This document shows, piece after piece, positions 31,243 to 41,715 of a stretch of DNA of 64,000 nt (position 1 is its first letter; each line of letters begins with the position of its first letter). Source of the stretch: Tretioscincus oriximinensis (lineage: Eukaryota > Chordata > Lepidosauria > Squamata > Gymnophthalmidae). The stretch covers positions 1-64,000 of the forward strand of contig JAJVDF010001856.1 in assembly GCA_022410635.1 (NCBI GenBank), given 5' to 3'. Under the pieces are notes generated by a model. It saw only the letters and a list, made by a program, of their open reading frames with translations. It was not told the origin of the DNA and ran no database searches. The position numbers and the translations under genes are program-made.

Positions 31243-31369
31243 GGGGAAATGGTATTTCAGGAGTCCTGCCTGTTGCTCCATCCCGGAGGCAACATCCAGA
31301 TGTCCATCCTAGGACCCATTTATACTCTTGGTGTCCATAAACCTGTCTAGTCCTATAAGAACATAAGAA
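31243..31369 (-). mobile_element. CR1 LINE 3' fragment
   Basis: 'ggtatttcaggagtcctgcc', 'gcaacatccagatgtccatc' and 'gtccataaacctgtctagtc' match 10160-10265. The AAGAACATAAG word at 31357-31369 is out of the usual order, so it marks a rearrangement or a second terminus. Confidence 0.7.
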
Positions 31370-31612
31370 ACTCATCCCTTTCCACCCATGAGCAATAACT
31401 GCTTGTGCCACAATATTTAATTGTTCCATAATCTAGTAATCTTGTCTTTTTAAACTATGATCTCTTCAAATACCCCATGCACATTTTTTGTCTATCAGAA
31501 CTTGATATCCTAAAATATTGCTTATCTCTCGTCCAAACTCATACCAGAATTTCTCTATGATTTCTTCATAATCTCACCACATATGTATGGGGGCATGCTC
31601 TGCATCATATAT
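31370..31612 (-). mobile_element. L1 LINE ORF2 C-terminal fragment
   Basis: The minus strand encodes HMW(stop)DYEEIIEKFWYEFGR, then SNILGYQVLIDKKCAWGI and EQLNIVAQAVIAHGWKGM. These match the L1 ORF2 region after the zinc knuckle (H-M-W-W-x-C and A-h-x-W-K). A few stops show decay. Confidence 0.65.
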
Positions 31613-31875
31613 TATTTATTTATTATTTATTTATTTGTACTTGTATCCCGCCCTATCCCCGAAGGTCTCAGGGCGGTCAATCATAGGGCGGCGCACATAG
31701 CTTTTGTTGCTTTTTCCACAACAGACACCCTGTGGAGTAGATGGGGCTGAGAGAGTTCAAAGAACTGTGACTGGCTCAAGGTCACCCAGCTGGCTTTCGT
31801 GGAGGAGTGGGGAATCGAACCGGGAGACTACCAGATATGAGTCCAACACTCAACCACTACACCAAACTGGCTCTA
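31613..31875 (-). mobile_element. tRNA-derived SINE (family B), full length
   Basis: On the plus strand a TTATTTATTTA run and 'gaaggtctcagggcgg' (antisense L2-like tail) lead to 'ggaatcgaaccggg' (B box on the minus strand) and 'accactacaccaaactggct' (A-box side). It is nearly identical in layout to 38475 and 60384. Confidence 0.88.
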
Positions 31876-32549
31876 TGACTATTTCCTCATCTGTATTCCA
31901 AGATCTTGTTATAGTTAGACACATTGTGATACATTTTCTCACACTTCTACTCTCTTGCCTTTTTCTTCTTCCTCCACTTCCTCTTCTTCCACTTCTTCCT
32001 CCTCCTTCCCTCTGCTTCTCTTCTTCTTCAGTCTAAATGAGTTGCTGAGTTTGAACCACATTCAAGTGAAACAGATCCACCCTTGTTGATACACAACGTA
32101 GATTTGGTGATTCTGATTTGGAAAGTACCTACTGCGATCAAGAAATTGCCTCTCTAGAACATTCTTCCTCCTACACACAAGACACATTTTCTGTAGGCAG
32201 GGCACACTTCTAATATGTGCTAAACATAAATCTATCAACAGATAAAACACATGCGGTTCAAAATATGGATACATGTGCACATCAATCGACAAACAGATAT
32301 CTTAGTTGATCCAACATGTTATAGAATGAACTTGATTTGGCCTAGTTTTGAGCAAAAACATTTGACTAGGCAGGAGAACTGATACCTACAAAAACTGATA
32401 TCTACCAACAGAACTGATACTTACTTCATTAGTCTATGGAATTTACTACCAGATTGGGTGGAGAAAGCAACCAGGCTGGATTCAATGGCTACCAGATTGA
32501 ATATTTATGTCCTGCTTCCAGGCTGTAAGGACAGGCAAAATGGAGTCAA
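31876..32549. other. Unassigned; pyrimidine run at about 31960-32030
   Basis: Apart from a TTCTTCCTCC-type run there is no recognised element. Confidence 0.35.
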
Positions 32550-32750
32550 GATGGAGCCAACCCAGCTATTTGAAAGCAAGATTTGCAAGAAATTTCAACT
32601 GACTGTGACTGGATAAATGGGAACCACCACAGCCTGGTGGGGAAGATAGAATAGAAGCCTTTCGGTGAAAATTACTTTGTCAAGCCACTTTCAAGTCCCT
32701 TCAAGTGAGAGAAGCAAAATCCTCCTTCTTTTTTCTTCTTCCTTGTCTTT
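32550..32750 (+). mobile_element. tRNA-derived SINE (family A), 5'-truncated
   Basis: 'gccaacccagctatttgaaa', 'gggaaccaccacagcctgg' and 'ggggaagatagaa' match 21490-21600, followed by the L2-like tail and a TTCTTC end. The tRNA-like head is missing. Confidence 0.75.
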
Positions 32751-34329
32751 GTTTCATATGTCCAGAAGCAACTGGTAGGCCATGTCAGATAGAATCCCTA
32801 AAATGAATATGTCTGGGTCCTTTATAAAATACGTTTTGTGGTTTTTCATGGCCAGTCTTGATTACCATGAACTGTGAGTGAACTCCGCAGCAGTTGCCCC
32901 AAGAAGCGATGGGATATTTTCCACCCTGGAAACTCATATCCATGGTGGGGGTGAGGATTTCTGCCCGGACGCCTGGTCCCAGCCGCTGGTTAGTCACAAT
33001 ATTGCTTTTTTTTTTTGGTCACACGTTCTCCTTTTGCAGATATTTTTCGACCACATAGCGCAGGGCAGGAGCCCTCCATTACACCGTCCTGCTGTCATTG
33101 GTCATGTATCCACACCTCTTGAAAGACGAGGGGCGCAGAACAAACCAGCCCATAGAGATGCAAGAGCGCAGCTGGCCGGCCATGCGCAGATCTGATTGTC
33201 TTCGATTTTCTCATCAGTGCATGCCAGTTGCTTGTGCTCCAGACGACAGGTATGTCCACTTTTTAAAAATAAAATTGACAGCTGCTAGTCAGCTGCAGAT
33301 TTCTCATCCTTTCTCCCCATTGTGTAGCTGCACCTACATTGTATTTAAGCAGCACTTTTATGCTGCAACGGAAGAAGGAAATAACGCAACTGGCATGAGT
33401 TCGGTCAGGAATTGGTGCAGAGTGAAAAGACAGATTAGTGCAGAAGGAAAGGGACATTACTGGCAAACCATTCCTAGTCTAACGTTTATTTGCATCGGGA
33501 ATGTACACAAAAACGATGATTAGACCAGGAACAATATGGATGGGGAACTTGTAATGTGGCTCATCAGTTTTGAAACTGAATTGAAGTGGACTTCAAAACA
33601 GTCTCAGAGCAAGTCCGTAACCACGCCCTTAGTTCCAATATGCTGAGAAGGATATAGAAGACGGATACATTTCCTTGCTCCTTGATCTTATCAGTAGTTC
33701 TCCTAAATAATGAGCTATGATAAATATTAACCACAGTTTTTCAGAAAGCAAAGCTGTTTTCCTTGCAATCCAGAGTACCTTGTCCTTCTCTTAAACTCAC
33801 ACCTTATGTAACAAGCAGACAAGCACAGCCTCCCCTTCTCCTCCCTGTTGTCCTTTATGATGGTTTTATTGCCTTTCTTATTAATAGCTGTCTGCTTGCC
33901 GTGTGTGGATCTTTTCTAGAAAATGGGGCAAAAGCATAAAATCTGGGGGCATATCGACTGCTGCTGTCAAAGGGTAGAAATCCATTAGTGGGTTAGGGTG
34001 GAGCTCTTAAGGTACATCACCAAAACAAGCAGACAAGTCTGGTTCTCCAACTTAAAATGACGGGTTCAGTTGGTGGGTTCTGAACAATTCAGTAATTACT
34101 TTTATTTGGTACTTAACCCGAATAGAGGTTGGGACTCATGTTATCATTGAAGGCTGCAATATCTGTTGGAATACACAAATGTCTTATTTCAAAACTAGGA
34201 ATTCAGGGATACAGAACCAGTGCTGGGAGTTGTATGCACATTTTGTACACTTTGTTACAAAACTCACCCATGTACGGTGTATGAATTCTCATGCAGCAAT
34301 GCATGAGTAAAATTTCCCCAACCATTTCC
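32751..34329. other. Mostly unassigned, apparently single-copy DNA
   Basis: About 1.6 kb with no recognised transposon, the longest such stretch outside the 57-58 kb region. It contains a possible splice-bounded segment (33040-33249). The frames here have no recognised domain. Confidence 0.4.
33040..33249 (+). other. Possible non-coding exon (weak)
   Basis: A pyrimidine tract and 'cttttgcag' end at 33039, and 'gacag|gtatgt' follows at 33249/33250, giving good acceptor and donor signals 210 bp apart. All three frames contain a stop, so if real it would be UTR or a non-coding RNA exon. Splice-like signals this good do occur by chance. Confidence 0.2.
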
Positions 34330-34445
34330 TGTTTGGTGATGTCATTTCTGGTTCCTGCTTCCAGTCCTGCCCTGGAAGTGACATCATCCAATTTTGCATG
34401 TGCGATTACCGCCCAGAGCCTGAGATTTTTAGGCTTGGGCGTGAG
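34330..34445. repeat. 'gatgtcatttc' repeat, copy 1
   Basis: 'gtgatgtcatttctgg' and 'ggaagtgacatcatc' face each other around about 30 bp. Similar arrangements recur at 37740-37790, 48395-48480 and 52440-52530. The words contain TGACATCA/TGATGTCA, near-consensus CRE-like sites. Confidence 0.5.
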
Positions 34446-34649
34446 AGTGCTGGCGCAAATAGTACCAGCACTGACTGGATACAATATGGATTCTAACTCC
34501 TGGTTGGCTGTATGGCAAAGATACAGAAGTGGCTTGCTATTGTCTACCTTCAGAAACAGGTTGGAGATCACGTTAAATAAGGCCCTTAAATAACTTACAA
34601 ACCCCAAATGTCCAAAGAAAACATTCTCCCATATCAACCTCGCTGTTAC

Positions 34650-34905
34650 TTAAGGTCTACAGAGGCCACTGCTGCTTGTGCCACCACTCTCAGAAGCAAA
34701 GAAAGTGAGAACCCAGAGCAGGATCTTTTCAATAGTAGTCTCCAGAATATGAAATAGAATTTGGAACTATGGAATAGTTTCCCCTTGAAGTCTGTCAATC
34801 ATCATCACTATATACATTCATAAAATCCCCAAAGATGCACCTCTTAAGCCTGGCATTTACATCCTGCAATGTTTGGATATAGGGTGGGACCGACAGATAG
34901 ACATA
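34650..34905 (+). mobile_element. L2 LINE ORF2 C-terminus
   Basis: The plus strand encodes QDLFNSSLQNMK and LELWNSFPLKSV, the L2 C-terminal pattern (F-S...L-W-N-S-x-P). It is followed by 'gggtgggaccgacagata'. Confidence 0.55.
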
Positions 34906-34913
34906 CAGACAGC

Positions 34914-35310
34914 TTTTTTTGTTTTAAAACATTTAATTGATATCTTCATTTTACATTTCATTTTCTTATTATCCTTCTTACAATGTTTTAAAAATCTTTT
35001 TCATACACTTCATACTCCCCACACTTTGTTCCATAATGCCTTCTGTATACACAGAGAGGATTACATCTGGAATATCAAGCTGTCTTAATTTTATTACATT
35101 ACTCTCGAATAAATAATTTTTCATTTCTATTCATTTCTGTTTCCAACTTCCCTTTTCTTACACATTTCCTCCATGTAACTCTTTGTTGTTCCAATTTGCT
35201 CTTTCAGTCCTCTGCCAATATTTCTGAACCTTTTTGCATCCGCTTACCATGAAGTCTCTGCTTTTTAGGTCCCCTCCCAGATTTTATGGTTATCGCAGTG
35301 CAATTTCAGA
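34914..35310 (-). mobile_element. Possible L1 3' UTR fragment
   Basis: On the minus strand AT-rich sequence ends in an A-run (T-run at 34914-34921 on the plus strand). No coding motif confirms the family. Confidence 0.3.
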
Positions 35311-35918
35311 AGCCAGTTTGCCAGTAGCTTGAGCTACAACCCAAACTGATATTATAAGTTCAACGTATAATGATTTATAATCCCAAGGATCTCATTTTTC
35401 CCTGCCCCTTCAGATGCTTCACTATACTATCTTAAAGCTATCCAAGCAGCTGTGATTGGCTTCATTCCTGCCTTTATGCTTTATGGAGCTTCCAGCCCAA
35501 TCCAAGTAAAAGAAAAGGACACTTGAAAACGAAGAAGAGGTTAACCCAGAGGTTAATCTGGGATAAGACAAATGCAAGGAGGAAACATCATCTTTACAGA
35601 CTCAAAATCACCCATAGGACATTTCTTTAAACATGTTTGATTGTATCCTATGTATTAGAGAGCTATATATCATAGTGGCTACATTGCCAGGCTAGAATCC
35701 AGCTAAGAGTTTCTGGGTTCAAATCCCCACTTTGTCTCAAAACTTCATTAGGTAGTCTTGGACCGCCATGCAGGGAAAATCTGCCATGCAGAGATATTGC
35801 AAAGATAAGCCTTACTGGTGCTATCTTTAACCTATCTAATCATGGTCTGGCATATCCTGGATCAATCATACAGTTAATTCTGGAGGAAAGAATGGCATTT
35901 ATAATGTTAAGAAACTAT
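35311..35918. other. Unassigned non-coding stretch
   Basis: No recognised element. Confidence 0.35.
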
Positions 35919-37472
35919 GGGTACATCCCCACTCAGGGCTTTTATGCTGTGATCGCATTTGGGCTTAACGCACGCCCCACTGCGAAGCGGGAGCCAACCG
36001 TTTGCATTGTGTTACCATAAAAACATTCTCCAAAGTGTTCTTGCATCGATCAAAATGTACATCACCACTTCATGCTGCGCAGTACGTGATTTTGCATCAT
36101 CGCTGCTCTCTTGAAATTCTTGTTAAGAGAACTTCGACAATGAGGTTGGGGAATCGGCAGGCAAGGCAAGCAGGGGAACGGGGCGAGTGAATCAGGAGGG
36201 AAAGACACAGAAGGGGCGAGTGAATTGGGAGGGAAAAGCAGGGAAAACGGTGAGTAAATGGGGACTTTGAGCGTTCAAAGCCAGGCGAGAATTTCCTTAA
36301 TCCTACACCCTCACTTGGAAAATTCCATTTTCCACTCCATGTTAAAGTCCCAGTGTGAGGTAGAAGCAACATCACTTTCAATCCACTCCAAGAGGTCACA
36401 AAGGTTCAGTAATCTACTGGCAAAAAAGGCCTGGGGTCGTGGAATTTTCAGTTTGTGCGATTCCGCAGTAGACATTTCTGAAATGCAGAAAAAGTTCTTT
36501 GTGGGGACATTTCAGTAATGTGAACATAGCAAATCTCGCGAGACTTCAAAGCTACATGTAAAAGTTACTTGAGTTTCAATGTCTTATGGGGCTCGTCGTG
36601 TGATAACATTGCTGTTCAATGTATTGGAGCAACATGGAAAATTGATCGTAAACGCATTTTTCTGGACTTTAAAAGAAATAGAATGTAGCGGGGAAGGGGA
36701 ATTTGTTCCGTCTTTCTCAAAAAGACTCAAGCTACTATGCACCCTTACTTTAAAAATGAATTCACATTTACTACGTGGACCAGTCCACTTGCTAAATTTT
36801 CTGTTCTGATGTAAGGCAGTCTTTTCTGGGCCAGATGTAAGACAGTCTTCTTGTTATAGCTCCAACCCTAATAGGAACAGATGCAATCAGCAGATGGAGA
36901 GTCTCAGAACAGGGATTTACTGAGAAACTGCTAAATCAGGCCCAACCTTATTCTACTCTTTGGGCCACCCCAACAGCAGCAGCAGTTACTACAGGGATTC
37001 TGATAAACATGTTTGGCTGCCTCCCCTTACTTCAAGTGGATGAAAACATGTCAGGAGGAATGCTGAGATAAAGCCTTCACACTTTCCTAAAAAGTTAGGG
37101 CACTTCCCAAACCCTCTTAGCTCTTTTGACATGCACTTGTGATCTGCCTCATCTACCTCAAGGTTCCACGCTGCTCCAACATACTGCCTGGCCATTTCAT
37201 AACACGATAACCCCCCCCCCCCCCCGTAAGGCATGCTTTTCTTGCCTTATTACAATTCCCAACATTCTCTGTGAGCCAAGAACCAATTAGATTTCCCATG
37301 TTCACATTGCTGAATGACTCCACCAAAGGGTTTTTTAAAATATAGTGGCTAGAAATTCCATGACAACAGACCTTTTTAGCAAGTAGATCACTGAACTCGT
37401 GTGACCTCTTGGGACAGACTGAAGGAGAGGTTGCTTCCACCTCACGAAATATTGTGAGTGGGGATGAACCCT
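35919..37472. mobile_element. Non-autonomous TIR DNA transposon, family H copy 1
   Basis: The left end GGGTACATCCCCACTCA is inverted at the right end (GTGAGTGGGGATGAACCC). Longer inverted blocks at 36358-36450 and 37345-37440 share 'gaggt(a/g)gaagcaac', 'aagaggtcaca' and 'gttcagt(a/g)atctact'. 'ccaaagtgttcttgc' near 36030 parallels 'ccaaagtgcttccgc' at 49333, linking it with the nested element at 49248-50239. No transposase was recognised and no target duplication was confirmed. A 15-bp C homopolymer lies at 37211-37225. Confidence 0.65.
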
Positions 37473-37901
37473 TATTTTAACCCCGTTCCCTCTCTGTGCA
37501 TTCTTTAGCCATTTCCTTCTTTTGTAATTAGATCACGCTTAGGTTCCTTGTTACCCCTTCATTAGCAACATGTCTCTCTATATATTGTATTGTTATGGCA
37601 GGCTCCAAATTGAATAATGCTAATTATCCTAATCAAATATTATCCAATAAAGTACCATTATAAACAATGGTGGGATGCAAATACTGTAACAACCCGTTTC
37701 TACTTTCGGGAACACCATCTTAAGTGATGGTGTTCCAAGAAGACGCAACTGGAAATGACGTCTTGAGTGATGTCATTTCTGGCAGAAGGTGGGAATTGGG
37801 TCACATACATTTCCAGGGCAGGGCGATCAAAGCACCCAGGGCCTCAGAGGTCCAACCGTTACAAGGTCCCCCCGGCGATGCTGGGCCCTCCCACCTGCCC
37901 T

Positions 37902-38090
37902 GACTCCTACCTTATGTTTTAAAGTCTTCAGCAACCCATGGAATCTTTCCGTTGATTACACTGCACATGCACCAACAAACAGTAATCGGTGATTATCTAG
38001 AACTGCTTGTGGCACTCAGGGGAGGGGGAGTAATCAGCTGGAAGACCTGCCACACATCACTGAGGACTTTAAAACATAAGGTAGGAAGCC
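37902..38090. mobile_element. Foldback element, family F copy 2
   Basis: 'cctaccttatgttttaaagt' at 37907-37926 is inverted as 'actttaaaacataaggtagg' at about 38066-38085. The arms continue imperfectly. It shares 'ctcctacctt.attttaa' with the foldback at 16718-16984. Confidence 0.7.
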
Positions 38091-38164
38091 GAGCGGGAGG
38101 GTGGGGGGCTTCAGTCGTCTGCTCTGGGCTTCCAGGAGCCTGTCTCCACTACCTGCCTGCATAG

Positions 38165-38465
38165 TGTGATGCCCCAAAGTAGAAGACCACTCTGACAGAA
38201 AGAATTTCAGCTCAGAAAGTGATTCATTTCATCTCAGACAGGCATCTGAGTCAGGTCTGCAGTGATTGCCTGCTGCCAGAGCAGCTATATGTATACACCT
38301 CTGTGGCCAGTCACTGCATTTCTATTTTTTCCACCAAATGTCATGCAACTATGTACAATTCTTGCAAGAGCAAGTTTTCCCTCCAAAATCCCAGAGAAAA
38401 ATGCCCAGGACACAACCAAGTTCAAATAAAGTTCAACCTTCCCTCCAAAACCAGATGAGGGAACA
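38165..38465 (-). mobile_element. Solo LTR, family E copy 2
   Basis: On the minus strand it starts TGTTCCCTCATCTGG and ends GGGGCATCACA, the same termini as 15757-16054. 'gttgaactttatttgaactt' and 'ttgctcttgcaagaattgta' are shared inside. The TATA and AATAAA words are more decayed than in copy 1. Confidence 0.75.
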
Positions 38466-38474
38466 TATAACAGT

Positions 38475-38719
38475 ATTTATTTATTTATTTGTACTTGTAT
38501 CCCGCCCTATACCCGAAGGTCTCAGGGCAGCCAACCATAGGGCAGCGCACATAGCTTTTGTTGCTTTTTCCACAACAGACACCCTGTGGAGTAGGTGGGG
38601 CTGAGAGAGTTCAAAGAACTGTGACTGGCCCAAGCTGGCTTTCATGGAGGAGTGGGGAATCAAACCTGGAAACTACCAGGTATGAGTCCAGTACTCAACC
38701 CCTACACCAAACTGGCTCT
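38475..38719 (-). mobile_element. tRNA-derived SINE (family B), full length
   Basis: It matches 31613-31875 from the L2-like tail ('acccgaaggtctcagggcag') to the tRNA-like head ('ctacaccaaactggctct'). 'gaatcaaacctgg' is the altered B box. Confidence 0.88.
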
Positions 38720-38825
38720 CAAATATATATAAACATGTCAAGCCACCTTGACAGGTGGTTTAGCAACTAGTTCACCAACCTAAAATAAAATGGGTACAGG
38801 TTCTACCAGCTGAATCCCACCACTG

Positions 38826-39184
38826 TATTACAGCCTGTGCTGCAAAGATTATACAATCCAGAATCTCCTTTTGTGTATCTCTCCCTTATACACTTACATA
38901 ATTCTTTTGTGAGGATAATTCTAATTACAAATTCTCATTGCTTGTCTCCCCTCAAAACTCTTGCAATTCCCAGAATCAATGCATACAGATCCCCCCTAGA
39001 AGGCCACACCAATGCCAACAATTCCTACCACTGTTGATTACACAAAGTTTAAGGATGCTTTCGAAGCTATTGGAAAGTAGGAAAACAATTAACATTACAT
39101 ACAAATACTCTGAGTCTGCTGATCACTAGGACGAGTCTCAAAGTGCAAAATCAAAGCTCAGTTTAAGATAAATTAAAGAATGTT
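38826..39184. other. Unassigned non-coding stretch
   Basis: No recognised element. Confidence 0.35.
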
Positions 39185-39333
39185 TTGAAAAGTAGAATCA
39201 GCATTTGTAGACAAGTCTACTTCTTTGGGCCCATCTGAAGATGTGGACCTATCAAAGTCCTATTTCCTGTTAGTGTCTAAAGTCCTACAAGACCCTCTTG
39301 CTAGATTTTCCTGGACCCAAACTGCTATTTTTT
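39185..39333 (+). mobile_element. Older Penelope-like/hammerhead-type element
   Basis: 'tgtagacaagtctacttctt', 'tctgaagatgtggacct', 'ctgttagtgtctaaagt', 'cctacaagaccctcttgct' follow the order of the unit at 27800-27920, but diverged. Its 3' end resumes after the younger copy at 39537 ('ctgctatttttttgaaat'). Confidence 0.5.
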
Positions 39334-39536
39334 ATTTTTTTTAGAGAAATAGCCATGTTAGTCTAGCAGAAAGTCCAGCAAAGGAGCTAGCAGCACTTTG
39401 AGACTAACTTGAGAAAAGTGGTTGGCAGAAGCTTTCGTAGACAGGTCTACTTCTTCAGATACTTCTTCTCCTGTCTACGAAAGCTTATGCCAACCACTTT
39501 TCTCAAGTTAGTCTCAAAGTGCTGCTAGCTCCTTTG
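39334..39536 (-). mobile_element. Palindromic Penelope-like element, 12-bp TSD, intact hammerhead-like core
   Basis: It is flanked by CTGCTATTTTTT (39322-39333 and 39537-39548). The layout matches 29547-29734. On the minus strand, 39458 to 39427 reads CTGAAGA, one A, the GTAGAC/GTCTAC stem, then GAAAGC. CUGANGA and GAAA around a stem are the conserved hammerhead core blocks. The extra A before the stem departs from the consensus. Confidence 0.6.
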
Positions 39537-39548
39537 CTGCTATTTTTT

Positions 39549-40195
39549 TGAAATTTCTATGAAGAAATTGGAATGAAGCAATTAGCAGTGCAGACACAGT
39601 GTTGCAGTTCATAGCCTTTAGTGTTACACAATCAAAATGCAAATCCACCCTAAGTATCTTCCTTAGGCCCTCAACATATAGGCAACCTATATTGTGCACC
39701 TTAGATGCAATATTGCACCAAGCAAGCAAGTTTCTTTTAATATGGACGAAACTGCCATGCCGCCATAACTTGGGCATTTTTCAGCTTTGTGTGGTGCTCT
39801 GTAAAAACCACGAACGTGCTTGCTTTTGTGTTGCCACACGCATTGGATTTTACCGCAGTAGACAATGAGTGGTTGTGTATTGTTGCAGCCTGTCATTAAT
39901 ACATTATGATTATATAAATCGCTTGCACAAAGCTAATTAAGGATTCCCTCCAGCAAGAAACACCAGATGCCAGGCTGAAATGAATCTCGTCTGCCTCTCT
40001 CCTGCTCAGTTGGGTCATTTAGGGAGACTCGGTGTCTTCACTGGATCAGATCAAAAACTCAGCCAAGAGAAAGTTGGCAAGAATGGCATTTAAAGTAGGA
40101 AATTTGCACTCCAGAGTAGAACCAAGAACTAGTCACGTTCTAGGTTCTGATTCCAACTCTGCTCCAAAAGTTTGGTTTACTCCATGCCTTTCAAT
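39549..40195. other. Unassigned non-coding stretch
   Basis: No recognised element. Confidence 0.35.
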
Positions 40196-40290
40196 TTTAT
40201 TATTTATTTATTTATACACCGCCCTATACCTGAAGGTCTCAGGGCAGTCAACAATAAAAACAACAATACAAAATTGTCATTGCTTGCTTA
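40196..40290 (-). mobile_element. L2-type 3' tail
   Basis: 'attatttatttatttataca' and 'ctgaaggtctcagggcagtc' are the antisense L2-like tail, without a preceding ORF. Confidence 0.6.
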
Positions 40291-40468
40291 GTTCATTACA
40301 TTTGGATATTCCAGAATAACGCACGGATCTTAATTTCAAAATAACCAAATGCTCGTATTTACAGCAGGGCTTTATGGGAGATGTAGGCAAATTCATGAGG
40401 AGGAAAGGAGTATGGTATATTCATATACGTATTTGCTTATTATGAACCTCCAAAAGTCTCCATACTGG

Positions 40469-40785
40469 CTTGAATGGCTCAGTTAGCTAAATGCTGGCCT
40501 TTCATCTGATAGATGGAGTTTTGAGGCCCTGTGACAGACCTTTGTGGAGGGGTGAGTGCCTTCTACTAGCCTTCAGCAAGAATTGCAAGAAATTGCAATA
40601 GATTGCAACTAGATAAATGGGAGCCACCACAGCATGGTGGGGAAGATAGAACGTAAGTCCTCAGGTGAAAAATAGCCTTATATGCTGCTTTGAGTCACTT
40701 TGGGTATGAAAAGCTGGTTATAAAAACACATTTCTCTTCTTCTCCTTCTCCTCCTCCTCCTTCTCCTTCTCCTCCTTCTTCTCCC
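40469..40785 (+). mobile_element. tRNA-derived SINE (family A), full length
   Basis: The head 'ggcttgaatggctcagttagc' contains an A-box-like TGGCTCAGTTAG. The body has 'gagtgccttctactagcc', 'ccaccacagcatggtgggga', and the tail 'tgctttgagtcactttggg' with a TTCTCC run. Confidence 0.82.
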
Positions 40786-40904
40786 TATTTGAGCTGCTAG
40801 TTTTATGTTTTAAAGCCCTGAGACTGGACACCCCAGGATACTTGTCAGATTATCTTATATGCACTAACAAGAGAGCTAAGATTGGCAAGCAGACATTATA
40901 TCTA

Positions 40905-41050
40905 GTTTATATGCTTTTCAGGATCTAGCCTCTCATCTATGGAACACCCTCCCACATAACCTTGGGGCAGAAGAAGATTTCCATCAATTCCAAAAAGGCC
41001 TGAAAACCTTTCTCTTTAACTCAACCAAATGAATAACTAACTCTCGATGC
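40905..41050 (+). mobile_element. L2 LINE ORF2 C-terminus with stop
   Basis: From 40922 the plus strand encodes DLASHLWNTLPHNLGAEEDF and FQKGLKTFLFNSTK, with the stop at 41030-41032. This is the usual end of L2 ORF2 (L-W-N-x-L-P ... F-K-x-x-L-K-T-x-L-F). Confidence 0.78.
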
Positions 41051-41159
41051 AGATTAGGAGCAATAGTTAATCATTCTACTAGACACGGGCTGCTTGCTCT
41101 GTCCCCACTGAGCCTTAGTCTGGGTTATATCTTGGGACATAGCTTGGCTGTGTAGATTT

Positions 41160-41235
41160 AGTTAGTCTCAAAGTGCTCCTAGCTCCTTTGCTGGACTTTC
41201 TACTAGACTAACATGGCTATTTATCTGAAATCTTT
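41160..41235 (+). mobile_element. Penelope-like element, 5'-truncated
   Basis: 'gttagtctcaaagtgct', 'agctcctttgctggactt' and 'actagactaacatggctatt' are the last part of the sense unit, without the stem region. Confidence 0.7.
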
Positions 41236-41536
41236 CTCACGTAGTGGCCCACTGACTTTTTCTGGACATTCCCAAGCAGAAGCTACTTTCTATCCCTCTC
41301 TAAAGTGAAAAGGAAAGGAAAGCGAGGGGTTAAAGTATGCATGGAGGTTTTCCAGGATTCCCAGATACTGCAATGTCTTAGGTCAATGCTCCAGAGACTG
41401 CTCTACTGCTGCCACTTCATGCTGGCAGACTATGATATTGGGGTGTCACCAAAGTTCCTGGGTTCCGCAGAAGCAATCTTGGTGTGCAACTTTTATAGAG
41501 ACATGGTAGGCTCATGTGTAGGCTATGCACTTAGCT
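41236..41536. other. Unassigned non-coding stretch
   Basis: The frame beginning at 41305 runs into the SINE and has no recognised domain. Confidence 0.35.
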
Positions 41537-41715
41537 TCACCCAACCCAGCTGTTCGAAAGCAAAGAAATTTGCACGTAGATAATGGGTACCATCAAAATA
41601 TGGTAGGGAAGAAAGACTACAAGTAAGCCTTTGGTCAAAGAATAATCTTGTAAGCTGCTCTGAATCTGTTCAGGTGAGAAGGGCGGGCTATAAATACCAG
41701 ATTCCTCCTCTTTTC
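41537..41715 (+). mobile_element. tRNA-derived SINE (family A), 5'-truncated
   Basis: 'caacccagctgttcgaaagc', 'gggtaccatcaaaatatgg' and 'ctgctctgaatctgttcag' match the second half of the family. The tail is 'gggctataaatacc'. Confidence 0.75.

Larger units (their letters stand above)
37665..38825. mobile_element. Composite hAT-like element with three nested insertions
   Basis: The left end CAATGGTGGGATGCA is inverted at the right end (TGAATCCCACCACTG), matching at 13 of 15 positions. Between them lie a foldback (37902-38090), a solo LTR (38165-38465) and a SINE (38475-38719). Without these the core would be about 430 bp. The 8-bp flanks do not match, so the hAT call rests on the termini alone. 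Confidence 0.5.
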
